Shown here: positions 55,947 through 64,000 of the stretch, in pieces
Position numbering within the stretch: the first letter of the stretch is position 1
Layout: each line of letters starts with the position of its first letter
Assembly: GCA_900472295.1 (NCBI GenBank)
Contig: UCIA01000021.1
Span: 91,702 to 155,701 of the forward strand
Direction of reading: 5' to 3'
Source of the DNA: Hyphomicrobiales bacterium
GTDB taxonomy: Bacteria; Pseudomonadota; Alphaproteobacteria; Rhizobiales; Rhizobiaceae
Length of the DNA: 64,000 bases
Notes under the pieces: generated by a model
What the model saw: the letters and a program-made list of their open reading frames with translations, nothing else
Database searches by the model: none
What the model was told of the DNA's origin: nothing
Program-made: the position numbers and the translations under genes

Positions 55947-58900
55947 CCAGAAGCGTCGAGGGGCGGGCTAGGATCGAACTTTCTTCAAGCTTTGTCGGAA
56001 ACTGGATCGCGGGCGCGGCCGACAGCCGCTCGGTGCGGCGCCGCCTGATGGCGGTGCTGCGCAACGCGTGCCGCGTGCTCGGCATGCGCCGCAAAGGTCT
56101 GGGGCTTGGTGCGCTGGGCAGCGGACGGATGCTGGCGGCGGCGCTGGGGGCGATCGCATTGGGAGGTATCGCCACCCCGGCATCGGCACAATATGCCGCC
56201 GGAGGCGGGTCCGCGACCGCTCCCGAGACCGTCGCGATCGGAAACGGCTCAACAGCCAACGTTAACTGGGCCATAGCGCTCGGCTTCCAGGCCCAGTCGA
56301 CGGCGCAATACTCGATCGCCATCGGCCGGACCGCGTCGGCCACGGGTCCCGGCGGCGCGGTGGCGCTCGGCTCCGGCACAATCTCAAACAACGTCAATAC
56401 GGTAGCAATTGGCGTCAACGCCAGTGCCACCAACGCCGGTGCCAGCGCTCTCGGCACCTTCGCTGTTGCTTCGGGTGGCAACTCCACCGCCGTCGGTGTC
56501 AGTTCCTTGGCCAGCGGCGGCACGTCGTTCGCCGGAGGCTGGGGATCCCAGGCCACCGGGACGCGCGCCATCGCGATCGGGAGCCAGGCAGTCTCGTCGG
56601 GACTGGACACCGTTGCCCAAGGTACCAACACCATTGCAAACAGCCAAAATGCTATCGCTGTAGGCTTCCAGTCGACCGCAACCGGGGTAAACGCCGTCTA
56701 TCTCGGCTCGCGCACCGCCGCGGGGACGGGAGCGTTGGCACAGAGCGCCATCGGCATCGGCACCGATGTGACGGCGTCTCAGGTCGACGCCACTGCGATC
56801 GGCCGCCAAAGCCGGGCGACGGGCACGAGCGCTACGGCGATGGGTCGGAACGCCAGCGCCTGGGGCAACCAGTCCATCGCACTTGGCCTGGGCGCGATCG
56901 CGGGCGTTCAGGCCAACACGGCCTTGCCCAACAGCATCGCGATCGGCACCAATTCACTTTCTTCCGGCGCTTTCGGCGTCGCCATCGGCAGTGCCGCAAA
57001 TGCGACTGCCGACGCGGGCACGGCAGTCGGCAACACCGCCATTGCCAGCGGCCAGAACGCCTCCGCATTTGGGTCCGGAGCGAATGCGACGGGAGCCAAT
57101 TCTCTCGCTGCCGGCGTCAGCGCCAATGCCAGCGGAATCGGCAGCACCGCGCTCGGCGTCGGCGCTGTAACCAGCGCCACGAATGCCGTCGCTGTCGGCA
57201 CTTCGGCGAGCGCTTCCGGGTTGAACTCCATCTATATCGGCGCGCGCACCTTTGGAGCCGGGGCCAGCGCACAGGGCGCCATCGGCATCGGCACGGATGT
57301 GTCGGCGTCCTCCGCCAACTCCGTCGCCATCGGCACAAGGGCGAATGCAAGCGGCGGCAAGGCCGTCGCCATCGGCGCCGACAATGTCGCTTACGGAGAC
57401 GGCGCGGTGTCCATCGGCGATCCCAGTTACGCCAGCGGCACCGGCGCCTTTACCGGCGGCGCCAACAACATCGCCAACAGCGACGGCACGGCGAGTGCCA
57501 CCGCGGCCAATATGGCCAACGGCGCGGTCGCCATCGGCAACAACAACAAGGCCATCGGGCAAGGCTCGGTGGCGCTGGGCAACGGCTCCACCGCCGGTGC
57601 TGCCGGCCTCGCCGGCAACGTCGCGCTGGGCAATGGTGCGACGGCGGCGGCAAGCTCCGGCGACGTGGCGCTCGGCTCGGGTTCGGTCACCGCTACGGCG
57701 GTCGGCACGGCCAGCACGACGATAGGCGGCGTCAACTACAATTTCGCCGGCACGACGCCGACATCGACGGTGAGCGTCGGCGCAGTGGGCGCGGAGCGGA
57801 CCATCACCAATGTCGCGGCCGGCCGGCTCAGCAACTCATCGACCGACGCGATCAACGGCTCGCAGTTGTTCGCCACCAACCAGCAGGTGACGCAGAACAC
57901 CACCGATATCGCCGCCAACACCGCCGACATCACCAATCTCGGCAACACGATCACCGACATCAACAGCGGCGCGGGCATCAAATATTTCCATGCCAATTCG
58001 ACGCTGGCGGATTCCCAGGCTCTGGGGACGGATTCGGTCGCCATCGGTCCGAACGCAATCGCCAACAATGCCGGCGACGTGGCGATCGGATCGGGCGCGG
58101 TGTCGACCGTGACGACGGCGGTCGGCGGCACCACGATCGGCGGCGTTGCGTACACCTTCGCCGGCACGACGCCGGCGGGCGCGTTCTCGGTCGGCTCGGT
58201 GGGCGCCGAACGCCAGATCCAGAACGTCGCGGCAGGACAGTTGAGCGGCACGTCGACCGATGCGGTCAACGGCTCGCAGCTGTTTGCGACCAACCAGCAG
58301 GTGACGCAGAACACGACCGATATAGCCGCCAACACCGCTGACATCGCTGCCAACACCGCCGACATCACCAATCTCGGCAATTCGATCAGCAACATTACCG
58401 GCGACACCTCGACGGCCTATACCGACGCCAATGGCGACGGCATACGCTATGTGCGCACCAACGACAGGACGCTTGCCGTCACCGACTCCTTCGCGCAAGG
58501 GATCGGCTCTTCCGCCCTCGGCTACCAGGCGACCGCGAGCGCCGACAATGCGCTGGCGCTCGGCCGCGACACCCAGGCCAGCGTGATCGGCGGCGTGGCG
58601 CTCGGCGCCGGCTCCGTTTCGGATCGTGCGGTCGCGCCCACATCGGGATCGATCCTCTCCGGCACCGGCCTCATTCCCTACAACACCGCGGACATGAGCC
58701 TGCTCGGCGCCGTCTCGGTCGGCACCTCAACCTCCTATCGCCAGATCATCAACGTGGCCGACGGCACGCAGGACCAGGACGCGGTCACGCTTCGCCAGTT
58801 GAAGGGCGCGCTGAGCTCGTTCGCGGTGACGGGGAGCCTGTACTTCCACGCCAATTCGACGGCCGCGGATTCGCTTGCGGTCGGCGTCGATTCGGTTGCG

Positions 58901-59884
58901 GTCGGTCCGCGCACCACCGTCAATGGCGACAACGGCATCGGCATCGGCAACGGCGCCATCGTGCAGCAGACGGCGCCGGGGGGCATCGCGATCGGCCAGA
59001 ACTCGACGGTCAACCAGGCCGACAGCATCGCTCTCGGCACCAACGCGACCACCAACGGAGCCCAGGCGGTGGCGCTCGGCGCCGGCGCCACGGCCAACGA
59101 GCCGGGCAGCGTCGCGCTCGGCGCGGGCTCGACGACGGCGGCGGCGGTCGCCACCACCGGCACCACCATCAACGGCGTCGCTTATACCTTCGCCGGAACA
59201 GCTCCGACGAGCACGGTGAGCGTCGGCACCGTCGGCAACGAGCGCACCGTCACCAATGTCGCCGCGGGCCGGATCAGCGGCACCTCGACCGATGCCATCA
59301 ACGGCAGCCAGCTTTACGCCACCAACCAGGCGGTCGAAGCCGTGCAGGGTAGCGTCGGCGACCTCAATGAATTCGCGATCCAGTATGACAAGAACGGCGA
59401 CGGCAGCAAATCCAACTCGATTACCCTTGCCGGCGGCGACCCCAACACGCCGGTGGTCATCCACAATGTCGGGCCGGGCGTTGCCAACACCGATGCGGTC
59501 AACGTTCAGCAGTTCAACGCCGGGCTGGCGACCACGCTGGACAACTCGAAGACCTACACCAACCAGGTCGCGGCCACGACGCTGCAGCAGGCCAACGCAT
59601 ATGCGGACTCCAAACTCAGCCAGCTCAACATGGATATGGGCGAGGTCCGGGGTGAAGCGCGTCAGGCCGCAGCGATCGGCCTCGCGGCGGGCTCGCTGCG
59701 CTATGATGACCGTCCCGGCAAGCTCAGCGTGGCGGCCGGCGGAGGCTATTGGCGCGGTGAAGGGGCGCTTGCGTTTGGCGCCGGCTATACCAGTGAGGAA
59801 GGGCGGGTTCGCGCGAACCTGTCCGGCACGACAGCCGGCGGACACTGGGGTGTTGGCGCGGGTGTCAGCCTTACTCTGAACTGA
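55943..59884 (+). CDS. trimeric autotransporter adhesin (YadA-like)
   Basis: A 1313-residue surface adhesin. An extended signal peptide has about 60 basic residues before the hydrophobic core, with cleavage near Ala82 (TPASAQ). A very long head follows, built of YadA-like repeats (AIAIG, VALGxGS, AVAIGxxA), interrupted by KYFHANST modules. Three neck-type repeats (ERxIxNVAAGxxSxxSTDAxNGSQLxATNQ) sit near residues 612, 751 and 1095, each with short coiled-coil stalk (QNTTDIAANTADI). The last 80 residues are the YadA beta-barrel anchor (IGLAAGSLRYDDRPGKLSVAAGGGYWRGEGALAFGAGYTSEEGRVRANLSGTT). It would form a homotrimer in the outer membrane. Confidence 0.97.
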   Translation: MTRSVEGRARIELSSSFVGNWIAGAADSRSVRRRLMAVLRNACRVLGMRRKGLGLGALGSGRMLAAALGAIALGGIATPASAQYAAGGGSATAPETVAIGNGSTANVNWAIALGFQAQSTAQYSIAIGRTASATGPGGAVALGSGTISNNVNTVAIGVNASATNAGASALGTFAVASGGNSTAVGVSSLASGGTSFAGGWGSQATGTRAIAIGSQAVSSGLDTVAQGTNTIANSQNAIAVGFQSTATGVNAVYLGSRTAAGTGALAQSAIGIGTDVTASQVDATAIGRQSRATGTSATAMGRNASAWGNQSIALGLGAIAGVQANTALPNSIAIGTNSLSSGAFGVAIGSAANATADAGTAVGNTAIASGQNASAFGSGANATGANSLAAGVSANASGIGSTALGVGAVTSATNAVAVGTSASASGLNSIYIGARTFGAGASAQGAIGIGTDVSASSANSVAIGTRANASGGKAVAIGADNVAYGDGAVSIGDPSYASGTGAFTGGANNIANSDGTASATAANMANGAVAIGNNNKAIGQGSVALGNGSTAGAAGLAGNVALGNGATAAASSGDVALGSGSVTATAVGTASTTIGGVNYNFAGTTPTSTVSVGAVGAERTITNVAAGRLSNSSTDAINGSQLFATNQQVTQNTTDIAANTADITNLGNTITDINSGAGIKYFHANSTLADSQALGTDSVAIGPNAIANNAGDVAIGSGAVSTVTTAVGGTTIGGVAYTFAGTTPAGAFSVGSVGAERQIQNVAAGQLSGTSTDAVNGSQLFATNQQVTQNTTDIAANTADIAANTADITNLGNSISNITGDTSTAYTDANGDGIRYVRTNDRTLAVTDSFAQGIGSSALGYQATASADNALALGRDTQASVIGGVALGAGSVSDRAVAPTSGSILSGTGLIPYNTADMSLLGAVSVGTSTSYRQIINVADGTQDQDAVTLRQLKGALSSFAVTGSLYFHANSTAADSLAVGVDSVAVGPRTTVNGDNGIGIGNGAIVQQTAPGGIAIGQNSTVNQADSIALGTNATTNGAQAVALGAGATANEPGSVALGAGSTTAAAVATTGTTINGVAYTFAGTAPTSTVSVGTVGNERTVTNVAAGRISGTSTDAINGSQLYATNQAVEAVQGSVGDLNEFAIQYDKNGDGSKSNSITLAGGDPNTPVVIHNVGPGVANTDAVNVQQFNAGLATTLDNSKTYTNQVAATTLQQANAYADSKLSQLNMDMGEVRGEARQAAAIGLAAGSLRYDDRPGKLSVAAGGGYWRGEGALAFGAGYTSEEGRVRANLSGTTAGGHWGVGAGVSLTLN

Positions 59885-59892
59885 GCCCGGCC

Positions 59893-60468
59893 ATGATCAG
59901 GCAGGCAGTCCTTGCTATCGCGATATCCATGACGTCAGTGCTCCTGTCCAGCCCGTTCGCGGCCGGGCAGGAGGCGGTCGCTGCGGGCTACAGGGTAAAG
60001 CCTTCCGACGTCGCGGTGCCCGCGGATGCGAAGCTTGGCGAATATCAACGGACCACCCGTCCGTTCGAGAACTGGACGCTGATCTGCGACGAGAACCTGA
60101 AGGCGCGCCAGAAGGTCTGCAACGTCACCCAGATCATCGAGGACCAGGCAGGACAGGTTGCGTTCAGTTGGTCGCTGGCCGCAACCAAGGAAGGCAACCC
60201 CTACATGATCTTGCGCACCCCGCCGGGCGCCAGGAGCGACGCTCCTGTCCTGCTGAGCTTCGAGGGGCGCAAGGAGGCGGTAAAAATTCAACTCGAGGGA
60301 TGCAATCAGGCCGTTTGCATCGGCATGCTGCCGGTTGGTCCGATCATGCGCGAACAGATTTCGAAGGACGCGGCATCCATCATCTCCTATCCGACGACGG
60401 ACGGCAGGACGATCAACGTGACCGCGACCCTCAAGGGCCTCTCCAAGGCGGTTGAGGCGATAAAATGA
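59893..60468 (+). CDS. invasion-associated locus B (IalB) family protein
   Basis: A 191-residue exported protein with a signal peptide (MIRQAVLAIAISMTSVLLSSPFAAGQ, start ATG 59893). The IalB pattern is present: FENWTLICDENLKARQKVCNVTQIIEDQAG...SLAATKEGNPYMILRTPPG...LLSFEGRKEAVKIQLEGCNQAVCIGMLPVG. Two cysteine pairs (about 64/75 and 134/139) could form disulfides. The family includes a Bartonella protein associated with erythrocyte entry. It begins 8 bp after the adhesin stop. A direct role in adhesin assembly is inferred from position. Confidence 0.9.
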   Translation: MIRQAVLAIAISMTSVLLSSPFAAGQEAVAAGYRVKPSDVAVPADAKLGEYQRTTRPFENWTLICDENLKARQKVCNVTQIIEDQAGQVAFSWSLAATKEGNPYMILRTPPGARSDAPVLLSFEGRKEAVKIQLEGCNQAVCIGMLPVGPIMREQISKDAASIISYPTTDGRTINVTATLKGLSKAVEAIK

Positions 60469-60481
60469 CCGAGGCATCCCG

Positions 60482-61177
60482 ATGAACCAGCAATCGATCC
60501 ATGACCGGATAATGTCCCGGAACCAGAGCAACGATACTGTTCGGGTCGGCGTCCGCGATCCGAACAAGCCGAAACGAAAGCGGCTGAAAACGGCGGTCTT
60601 TTCATTGCTCGCGATTGCCGTCGTCGGAGCTGCCGGCCTTGCCGCCATGCGATACGATCTGGTCCGGAATTTGTTGCCGCAGCCGGCGATTGCCGAGGCC
60701 CGCGAACCCGATCCGGCGCTGGCCGACACGCCATTTCTCCAGCACGCCAAGCAGGCCGGTCTACAATCCTGTTCCAATGTCTTTCCAGCACTTGGGCAGC
60801 TGTTGACCAATGGTACGACCTACAGCGTCCACTCGGTCTGGAACAACGATGCTCCCGACAAACACGTGGTGGAAGCGCTGGTCGGGATGAACTACGCCAC
60901 GCAGGGCTACAGCGGCCCGGCCGCGGGCCTGGTGTTCGCAGCACCAACGACATCTGCTTGCGAAGGCACGATGGTCCGGGTGGCGCCATTCGCGGCCAGC
61001 TGCGCCGACATTCCGGCCCAGCTTCCGAAAGGCAGCAAGCTTGCCAACAATCTCGGACAAATCAGCGTCTACGAACTGGCCAATGGAGGGGGCAATGCGA
61101 TGCTGCTGCCCACCGGTAACAGCTGCGTCGTCATTTCCGTGGCCTCGGCAACAGGAAAACAAGGAGGCGTACAATGA
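60482..61177 (+). CDS. single-span membrane protein with large periplasmic domain
   Basis: A 231-residue protein. A basic N-terminus (about 1-36, KPKRKRLKT) precedes a membrane helix (about 38-56, VFSLLAIAVVGAAGLAAM). The remaining 175 residues are periplasmic: PFLQHAKQAGLQSCSNVFPALGQLLTNGTTYSVHSVWNNDAPDKHVVEALVGMNYATQGYSGPAAGLVFAAPTTSACEGTMVRVAPFAASCADIPAQL. Cys residues at several positions suggest disulfides. I do not recognise the family. It begins 13 bp after ialB and overlaps the next gene by 4 bp, so it belongs to the adhesin unit. Confidence 0.85.
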   Translation: MNQQSIHDRIMSRNQSNDTVRVGVRDPNKPKRKRLKTAVFSLLAIAVVGAAGLAAMRYDLVRNLLPQPAIAEAREPDPALADTPFLQHAKQAGLQSCSNVFPALGQLLTNGTTYSVHSVWNNDAPDKHVVEALVGMNYATQGYSGPAAGLVFAAPTTSACEGTMVRVAPFAASCADIPAQLPKGSKLANNLGQISVYELANGGGNAMLLPTGNSCVVISVASATGKQGGVQ

Positions 61178-61635
61178 GAACCAGTCTCGCCATTGCGGCG
61201 ATCGGCATGCTGTTGCTTTGCGCCGGGCGGCTGGCCGCGGCTGACCTCCCTGCCCCGGTCCCGGTTGAGGAAGAGAGGGGCATCTGGGCGGCGATCGCCT
61301 ATTCGAGCCCTGACGAGAAGCACGGCTTCTTCTGGGGTGCCGACAAGCGGCAAGAGGCGATGGACATCGCCCTCAAGCATTGCCAGAACGCCGGCGGCGA
61401 CGGCTGCGCCGTGGTCAGCGTGTTCCGCAATCATCGCCACTGGAATGACGACGACAACACCGGCTTTCCCTACAACCACTGTGGTGCGCTGGCCGTGGGC
61501 GAGAAGGCGGAAGGACGGCTGACCAGTTGGGGCGCCGAGACGGCGCAAACACGCCGGAAGGCCGAAGACCTCACGCTGCAGGCCTGCGAGCGGAACGGAC
61601 AGAAGTGCAAGATCCGTGAATGGGTATGCACCTGA
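61174..61635 (+). CDS. secreted DUF4189-type protein
   Basis: A 153-residue protein with a signal peptide (MRTSLAIAAIGMLLLCAGRLAAA) and a DUF4189-like domain: GIWAAIAYSSPDEKHGFFWGADKRQEAMDIALKHCQNAGGDGCAVVSVFRN...YNHCGALAVGEKAEG...RRKAEDLTLQACERNGQKCKIREWVCT. Six cysteines are spaced as pairs. The family is common in alphaproteobacteria and usually small and periplasmic. It is the last gene of the unit (ATGA overlap with the previous gene). Function unknown. Confidence 0.88.
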   Translation: MRTSLAIAAIGMLLLCAGRLAAADLPAPVPVEEERGIWAAIAYSSPDEKHGFFWGADKRQEAMDIALKHCQNAGGDGCAVVSVFRNHRHWNDDDNTGFPYNHCGALAVGEKAEGRLTSWGAETAQTRRKAEDLTLQACERNGQKCKIREWVCT

Positions 61636-61663
61636 GGCATCGGCCGCGGCGGTCGCCGCTCCG

Positions 61664-63211
61664 CTATCTGCCCCTGGACAGGCTGCCCAGGATGCCACGC
61701 ACGATAGCCCGCCCTACGGACGAGCCGACGGAGCGCACCACCGCCTTGATCGCGGCTTCGGCGACGGTCTGGCGATTGGAAGGCCTTGGCGCCGGGGCGC
61801 GCCGGCCACCGGATTGCGGCGGGCGATCGTCATCGCCGAAGCCGGGGATGGTCCAGCGCGAGCGGCCGGGGTCGGTCTGCTGCGCCTGTTCTTCCCCGTC
61901 CTGCGCCCCCTTGGCCTTCTTCTGCAGCATCTCGAAGGCCGATTCGCGGTCGATGGTCTGGTCGTACTGGCCGGCGACCGGGCTCTGGTCGATCAGCTTG
62001 CGGCGCTCGTCCGCGGTGATCGGGCCAAGTCTGGAGGATGGCGGCCGGATCAATGTCCGCTGCACCATGGACGGCACGCCTTTGGCTTCCAGCGTCGAGA
62101 CCAATGCCTCGCCGGTGCCAAGTTGGGTGATGGCGGTGGCGCAGTCGAAATCCGGATTGGGCCGGAAGGTGTCGGCGGCGGTCTTCACCGCCTGCTGCTC
62201 ACGCGGCGTATAGGCGCGCAGCGCATGCTGCACGCGGTTGCCGAGCTGGGCCAGAACCTTTTCAGGGATATCCAGAGGGTTCTGGGTGACGAAATAGACG
62301 CCGACGCCCTTGGAGCGGATCAAGCGAACCACCTGTTCGACGCGGTCGATCAGCACCTTCGGCGCTTCGTCGAACAGCAGATGCGCCTCGTCGAAGAAGA
62401 ATACGAGCTTCGGCTTGTCGGGATCGCCGACCTCGGGCAATTCCTCGAACAGTTCCGACATCAGCCAGAGCAGAAAGGTGGCGTAGAGCCTGGGGTTCAT
62501 CATCAGTCGGTCGGCGGCGAGCACACTGATGGCGCCGCGGCCGTCGCGGGTGGTGCGCATGATATCGGCGATGCGCAGAGCCGGCTCGCCGAAGAAGTTT
62601 GCAGCACCCTGCTGTTCCAACACCAGCAGCGTGCGCTGGATGGCGCCCACGGAAGGCTTGGTGACATTGCCGTAGCGCGAGCTGATCTCCTCGGCGCGTT
62701 CGGCGATGTGGGCCAGCAGCGACTGCAGGTCCTTCATGTCGAGCAGCAGCAGGCCTTCTTCGTCGGCGATGCGGAAGGCGATGTTCATGATGCCTTCCTG
62801 CGCTTCGGACAGGTTCATCAGCCGTGACAGAAGCAGCGGCCCCATTTCCGAGACGGTGGCGCGGATCGGGTGACCCTGCTCTCCGAACAGATCCCAGAAA
62901 ATGACCGGGAATTCCTGGAAGTCGTAGGGGTCAAGCTTGACCTGCTGCGCCCGCTTGACCAGGAAATCCTGCGCCTTGCCCATCATGGCGATGCCGGACA
63001 GGTCGCCCTTGATGTCGGCGCAGAACACCGGCACGCCGGCATTGGAGAAACCCTCGGCCAGGATCTGCAGGCTGACCGTCTTGCCGGTGCCGGTGGCGCC
63101 GGTGATCAGGCCATGGCGGTTGCCATATTGCAGCAAAAGCTGCTCGGCGCGCTGATAGCTGTCGTCGGGCTTGCGGCTGGCACCGAGGAAAATGCTGGTG
63201 TCGTCGGCCAT
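61664..63211 (-). CDS. HerA-like ATPase, DUF853 (YjgR) family
   Basis: A 515-residue P-loop ATPase of the HerA/FtsK superclass. Walker A is GATGTGKT (38-45), Walker B is [10 protein letters not shown], and a late Arg/Gln motif follows in [38 protein letters not shown]. The C-terminal 90 residues are Gln/Pro/Arg rich and end [16 protein letters not shown]. This is the YjgR group, whose role is not established. Start ATG 63211. It converges on the adhesin operon. Confidence 0.92.
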   Translation of the reverse strand: MADDTSIFLGASRKPDDSYQRAEQLLLQYGNRHGLITGATGTGKTVSLQILAEGFSNAGVPVFCADIKGDLSGIAMMGKAQDFLVKRAQQVKLDPYDFQEFPVIFWDLFGEQGHPIRATVSEMGPLLLSRLMNLSEAQEGIMNIAFRIADEEGLLLLDMKDLQSLLAHIAERAEEISSRYGNVTKPSVGAIQRTLLVLEQQGAANFFGEPALRIADIMRTTRDGRGAISVLAADRLMMNPRLYATFLLWLMSELFEELPEVGDPDKPKLVFFFDEAHLLFDEAPKVLIDRVEQVVRLIRSKGVGVYFVTQNPLDIPEKVLAQLGNRVQHALRAYTPREQQAVKTAADTFRPNPDFDCATAITQLGTGEALVSTLEAKGVPSMVQRTLIRPPSSRLGPITADERRKLIDQSPVAGQYDQTIDRESAFEMLQKKAKGAQDGEEQAQQTDPGRSRWTIPGFGDDDRPPQSGGRRAPAPRPSNRQTVAEAAIKAVVRSVGSSVGRAIVRGILGSLSRGR

Positions 63212-63295
63212 ATATCCGTTTCTCCGAAAACTGGTGTGTTCAAAGGCCGATGGCCTTGCCGCAGGGTATAGTCAGGCCGCTGCACAGCGACAATG

Positions 63296-63403
63296 CCTAT
63301 CGTCAGAATCGAGCCTATCGTCAGAATTGGGCCTATCGTCAGAATTGGGCCTATCGTCAGAATTGGGCCTAGCGTCGAAATCGGGCCTGTCCTCGGAATC
63401 AGG
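63296..63403. repeat. 18-bp tandem repeat, six copies
   Basis: Six tandem copies of an 18-bp unit, CCTATCGTCAGAATTGGG. Copies 2, 3 and 4 are identical; copies 1, 5 and 6 differ at a few bases. A degenerate seventh follows. Because 18 is a multiple of three, both strands stay open (PIVRIG repeats on plus, PNSDDR on minus), but neither looks like a real gene. It lies between the HerA-like start and the mutase gene, in the 393-bp space that should hold both promoters. Confidence 0.92.
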
Positions 63404-63604
63404 CCCGCATTTCCGAAATTGATGTTTGGAGCTTGCGGATTTTACCGGTGTTTGGCAATCGTTCATGGTTCGTCCGCACAGGCTGCCCTATATCCAGGGA
63501 AATGGAATCCGGGCCGCGCAAGCGCATCGCATTGCGATATCGGACGGGGAACCGTAGACTGGACTGCTCAGGCTGGTGCGGCCGCATAAAAACGAGGAAC
63601 ATGG

Positions 63605-64000
63605 ATGAGCGCCGGAGCCTTGACCAGGAGTGTCGAACCCGCTGATGTCGAGCGCCAGCGATGGCTGGCCTTGGCCGAAAAGGCGCTGGCCGGCGCATCC
63701 TTCGAGGACAGGCTGGTCTCGCATACTGACGACCAGATTCGCATCGAGCCGCTCTACGATCGCGCCACTGGGTCCGAACCGCTGGTGCGCGCCAACCCCA
63801 AACTGCCGTGGATCGTCAGCCAGCGGATCGACGACCCCGATGTCGGCCGGGCCAAGGCCCAGGCCCTGGATGATGTAGCCCAAGGCGCGACCGGATTGTC
63901 GCTTGTCTTTGAAGGCGCCCCGAACGCGTTCGGCTATGGCCTGCCGAGGACGACGCAGGCGCTGGAGACCGTGCTGGACGGCATACCGCTCAACCGCACG
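63605..64000 (+). CDS. mutA: methylmalonyl-CoA mutase small (beta) subunit, 3' end outside the window
   Basis: The first 132 residues of an adenosylcobalamin-dependent mutase subunit: MSAGALTRSVEPADVERQRWLALAEKALAGASFEDRLVSHTDDQIRIEPLYDRATGSEPLVRANPKLPWIVSQRIDDPDVGRAKAQALDDVAQGATGLSLVFEGAPNAFGYGLP. This fits the non-catalytic small subunit of the heterodimeric enzyme, which interconverts methylmalonyl-CoA and succinyl-CoA in propionate use. GAGGAA precedes the ATG at 63605; ATG 63601 is out of frame. The gene continues past the right edge. Confidence 0.88.
   Translation, partial: MSAGALTRSVEPADVERQRWLALAEKALAGASFEDRLVSHTDDQIRIEPLYDRATGSEPLVRANPKLPWIVSQRIDDPDVGRAKAQALDDVAQGATGLSLVFEGAPNAFGYGLPRTTQALETVLDGIPLNRT

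Noticed and set aside
63296..63403. CRISPR array
   Set aside because: Period is 18 bp with direct abutting copies and no variable spacers.
63272..63466. Minus-strand frame encoding PNSDDR repeats
   Set aside because: Same 18-bp repeat read on the other strand; the start lacks a ribosome site.
63293..63589. Plus-strand frame encoding PIVRIG hexapeptide repeats
   Set aside because: The repeats arise because an 18-bp tandem unit keeps the frame open. There is no ribosome site, and the rest has no family match.

Overview
The window is GC-rich, densely coded DNA that reads as chromosomal sequence of a Rhizobiales alphaproteobacterium, most likely Mesorhizobium or a close relative. This is inferred from gene content and order, since no rRNA marker is present. 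The clues are the cycH-J-K-L order of cytochrome c maturation genes with degP, a two-component pair and glnE beside them, a FeuN/FeuP/FeuQ-like set, MucR, DUF1491, DUF5330, DUF2336 and IalB families, and many short palindromic intergenic elements. I saw no tRNA, rRNA, CRISPR array, transposase or integrase.

Layout. 1-9.3 kb: a truncated unknown gene, a Memo-CapA fusion, a DMT exporter, aminopeptidase N and a PleC-type multi-PAS kinase. 9.5-17.1 kb: an EF-hand protein, glnE, a HAMP kinase and OmpR-type regulator, and a DegP protease, all on the minus strand. 17.2-24.8 kb: an unpaired antitoxin-like gene, ccmH, ccmF, ccmE and ccmI, a surface-antigen-like lipoprotein, then feuQ, feuP and a small secreted protein proposed to be FeuN. 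25-29.7 kb: small genes (SnoaL-like, DUF3168, DUF1488) and groES-groEL behind a perfect CIRCE operator. 29.7-34.5 kb: an MttB-family methyltransferase and a dimethylglycine/sarcosine-dehydrogenase-like flavoprotein, divergent from a TetR regulator, with a nested palindrome between them. 34.6-42.5 kb: a class A penicillin-binding protein, a DUF1214/DUF1254 pair, DUF2336, DUF1491, a peptidoglycan-binding membrane protein and a DivJ-like kinase. 42.8-53.5 kb: DUF5330, SufE, MucR, a secreted SH3-like protein, oligopeptidase B, a LysE exporter, a SET-domain protein, two c-type cytochromes, Fe/Mn superoxide dismutase, a branched-chain aminotransferase, a haloacid dehalogenase and an L,D-transpeptidase.

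54.4-61.6 kb is the most distinctive region. An AraC-type regulator precedes a tight run of five genes: an unknown 144-residue protein, a 1313-residue trimeric autotransporter adhesin, an IalB-family protein, a single-span membrane protein and a DUF4189 secreted protein. Most junctions are overlaps or gaps of a few bases, so this looks like one transcription unit that makes a surface adhesin plus envelope proteins that could help assemble it. This is the best candidate for an undescribed system. The window ends with a HerA-like ATPase, an 18-bp tandem repeat and the 5' part of a methylmalonyl-CoA mutase small-subunit gene.

Several groups work together. The ccm genes build cytochromes c such as the two near 49 kb. 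The PleC-like and DivJ-like kinases would act in opposite directions on DivK, which is not in this window. The PBP, L,D-transpeptidase and peptidoglycan-binding protein belong to the wall. Two families of intergenic palindromes recur, and some copies supply stop or start codons to neighbouring genes.
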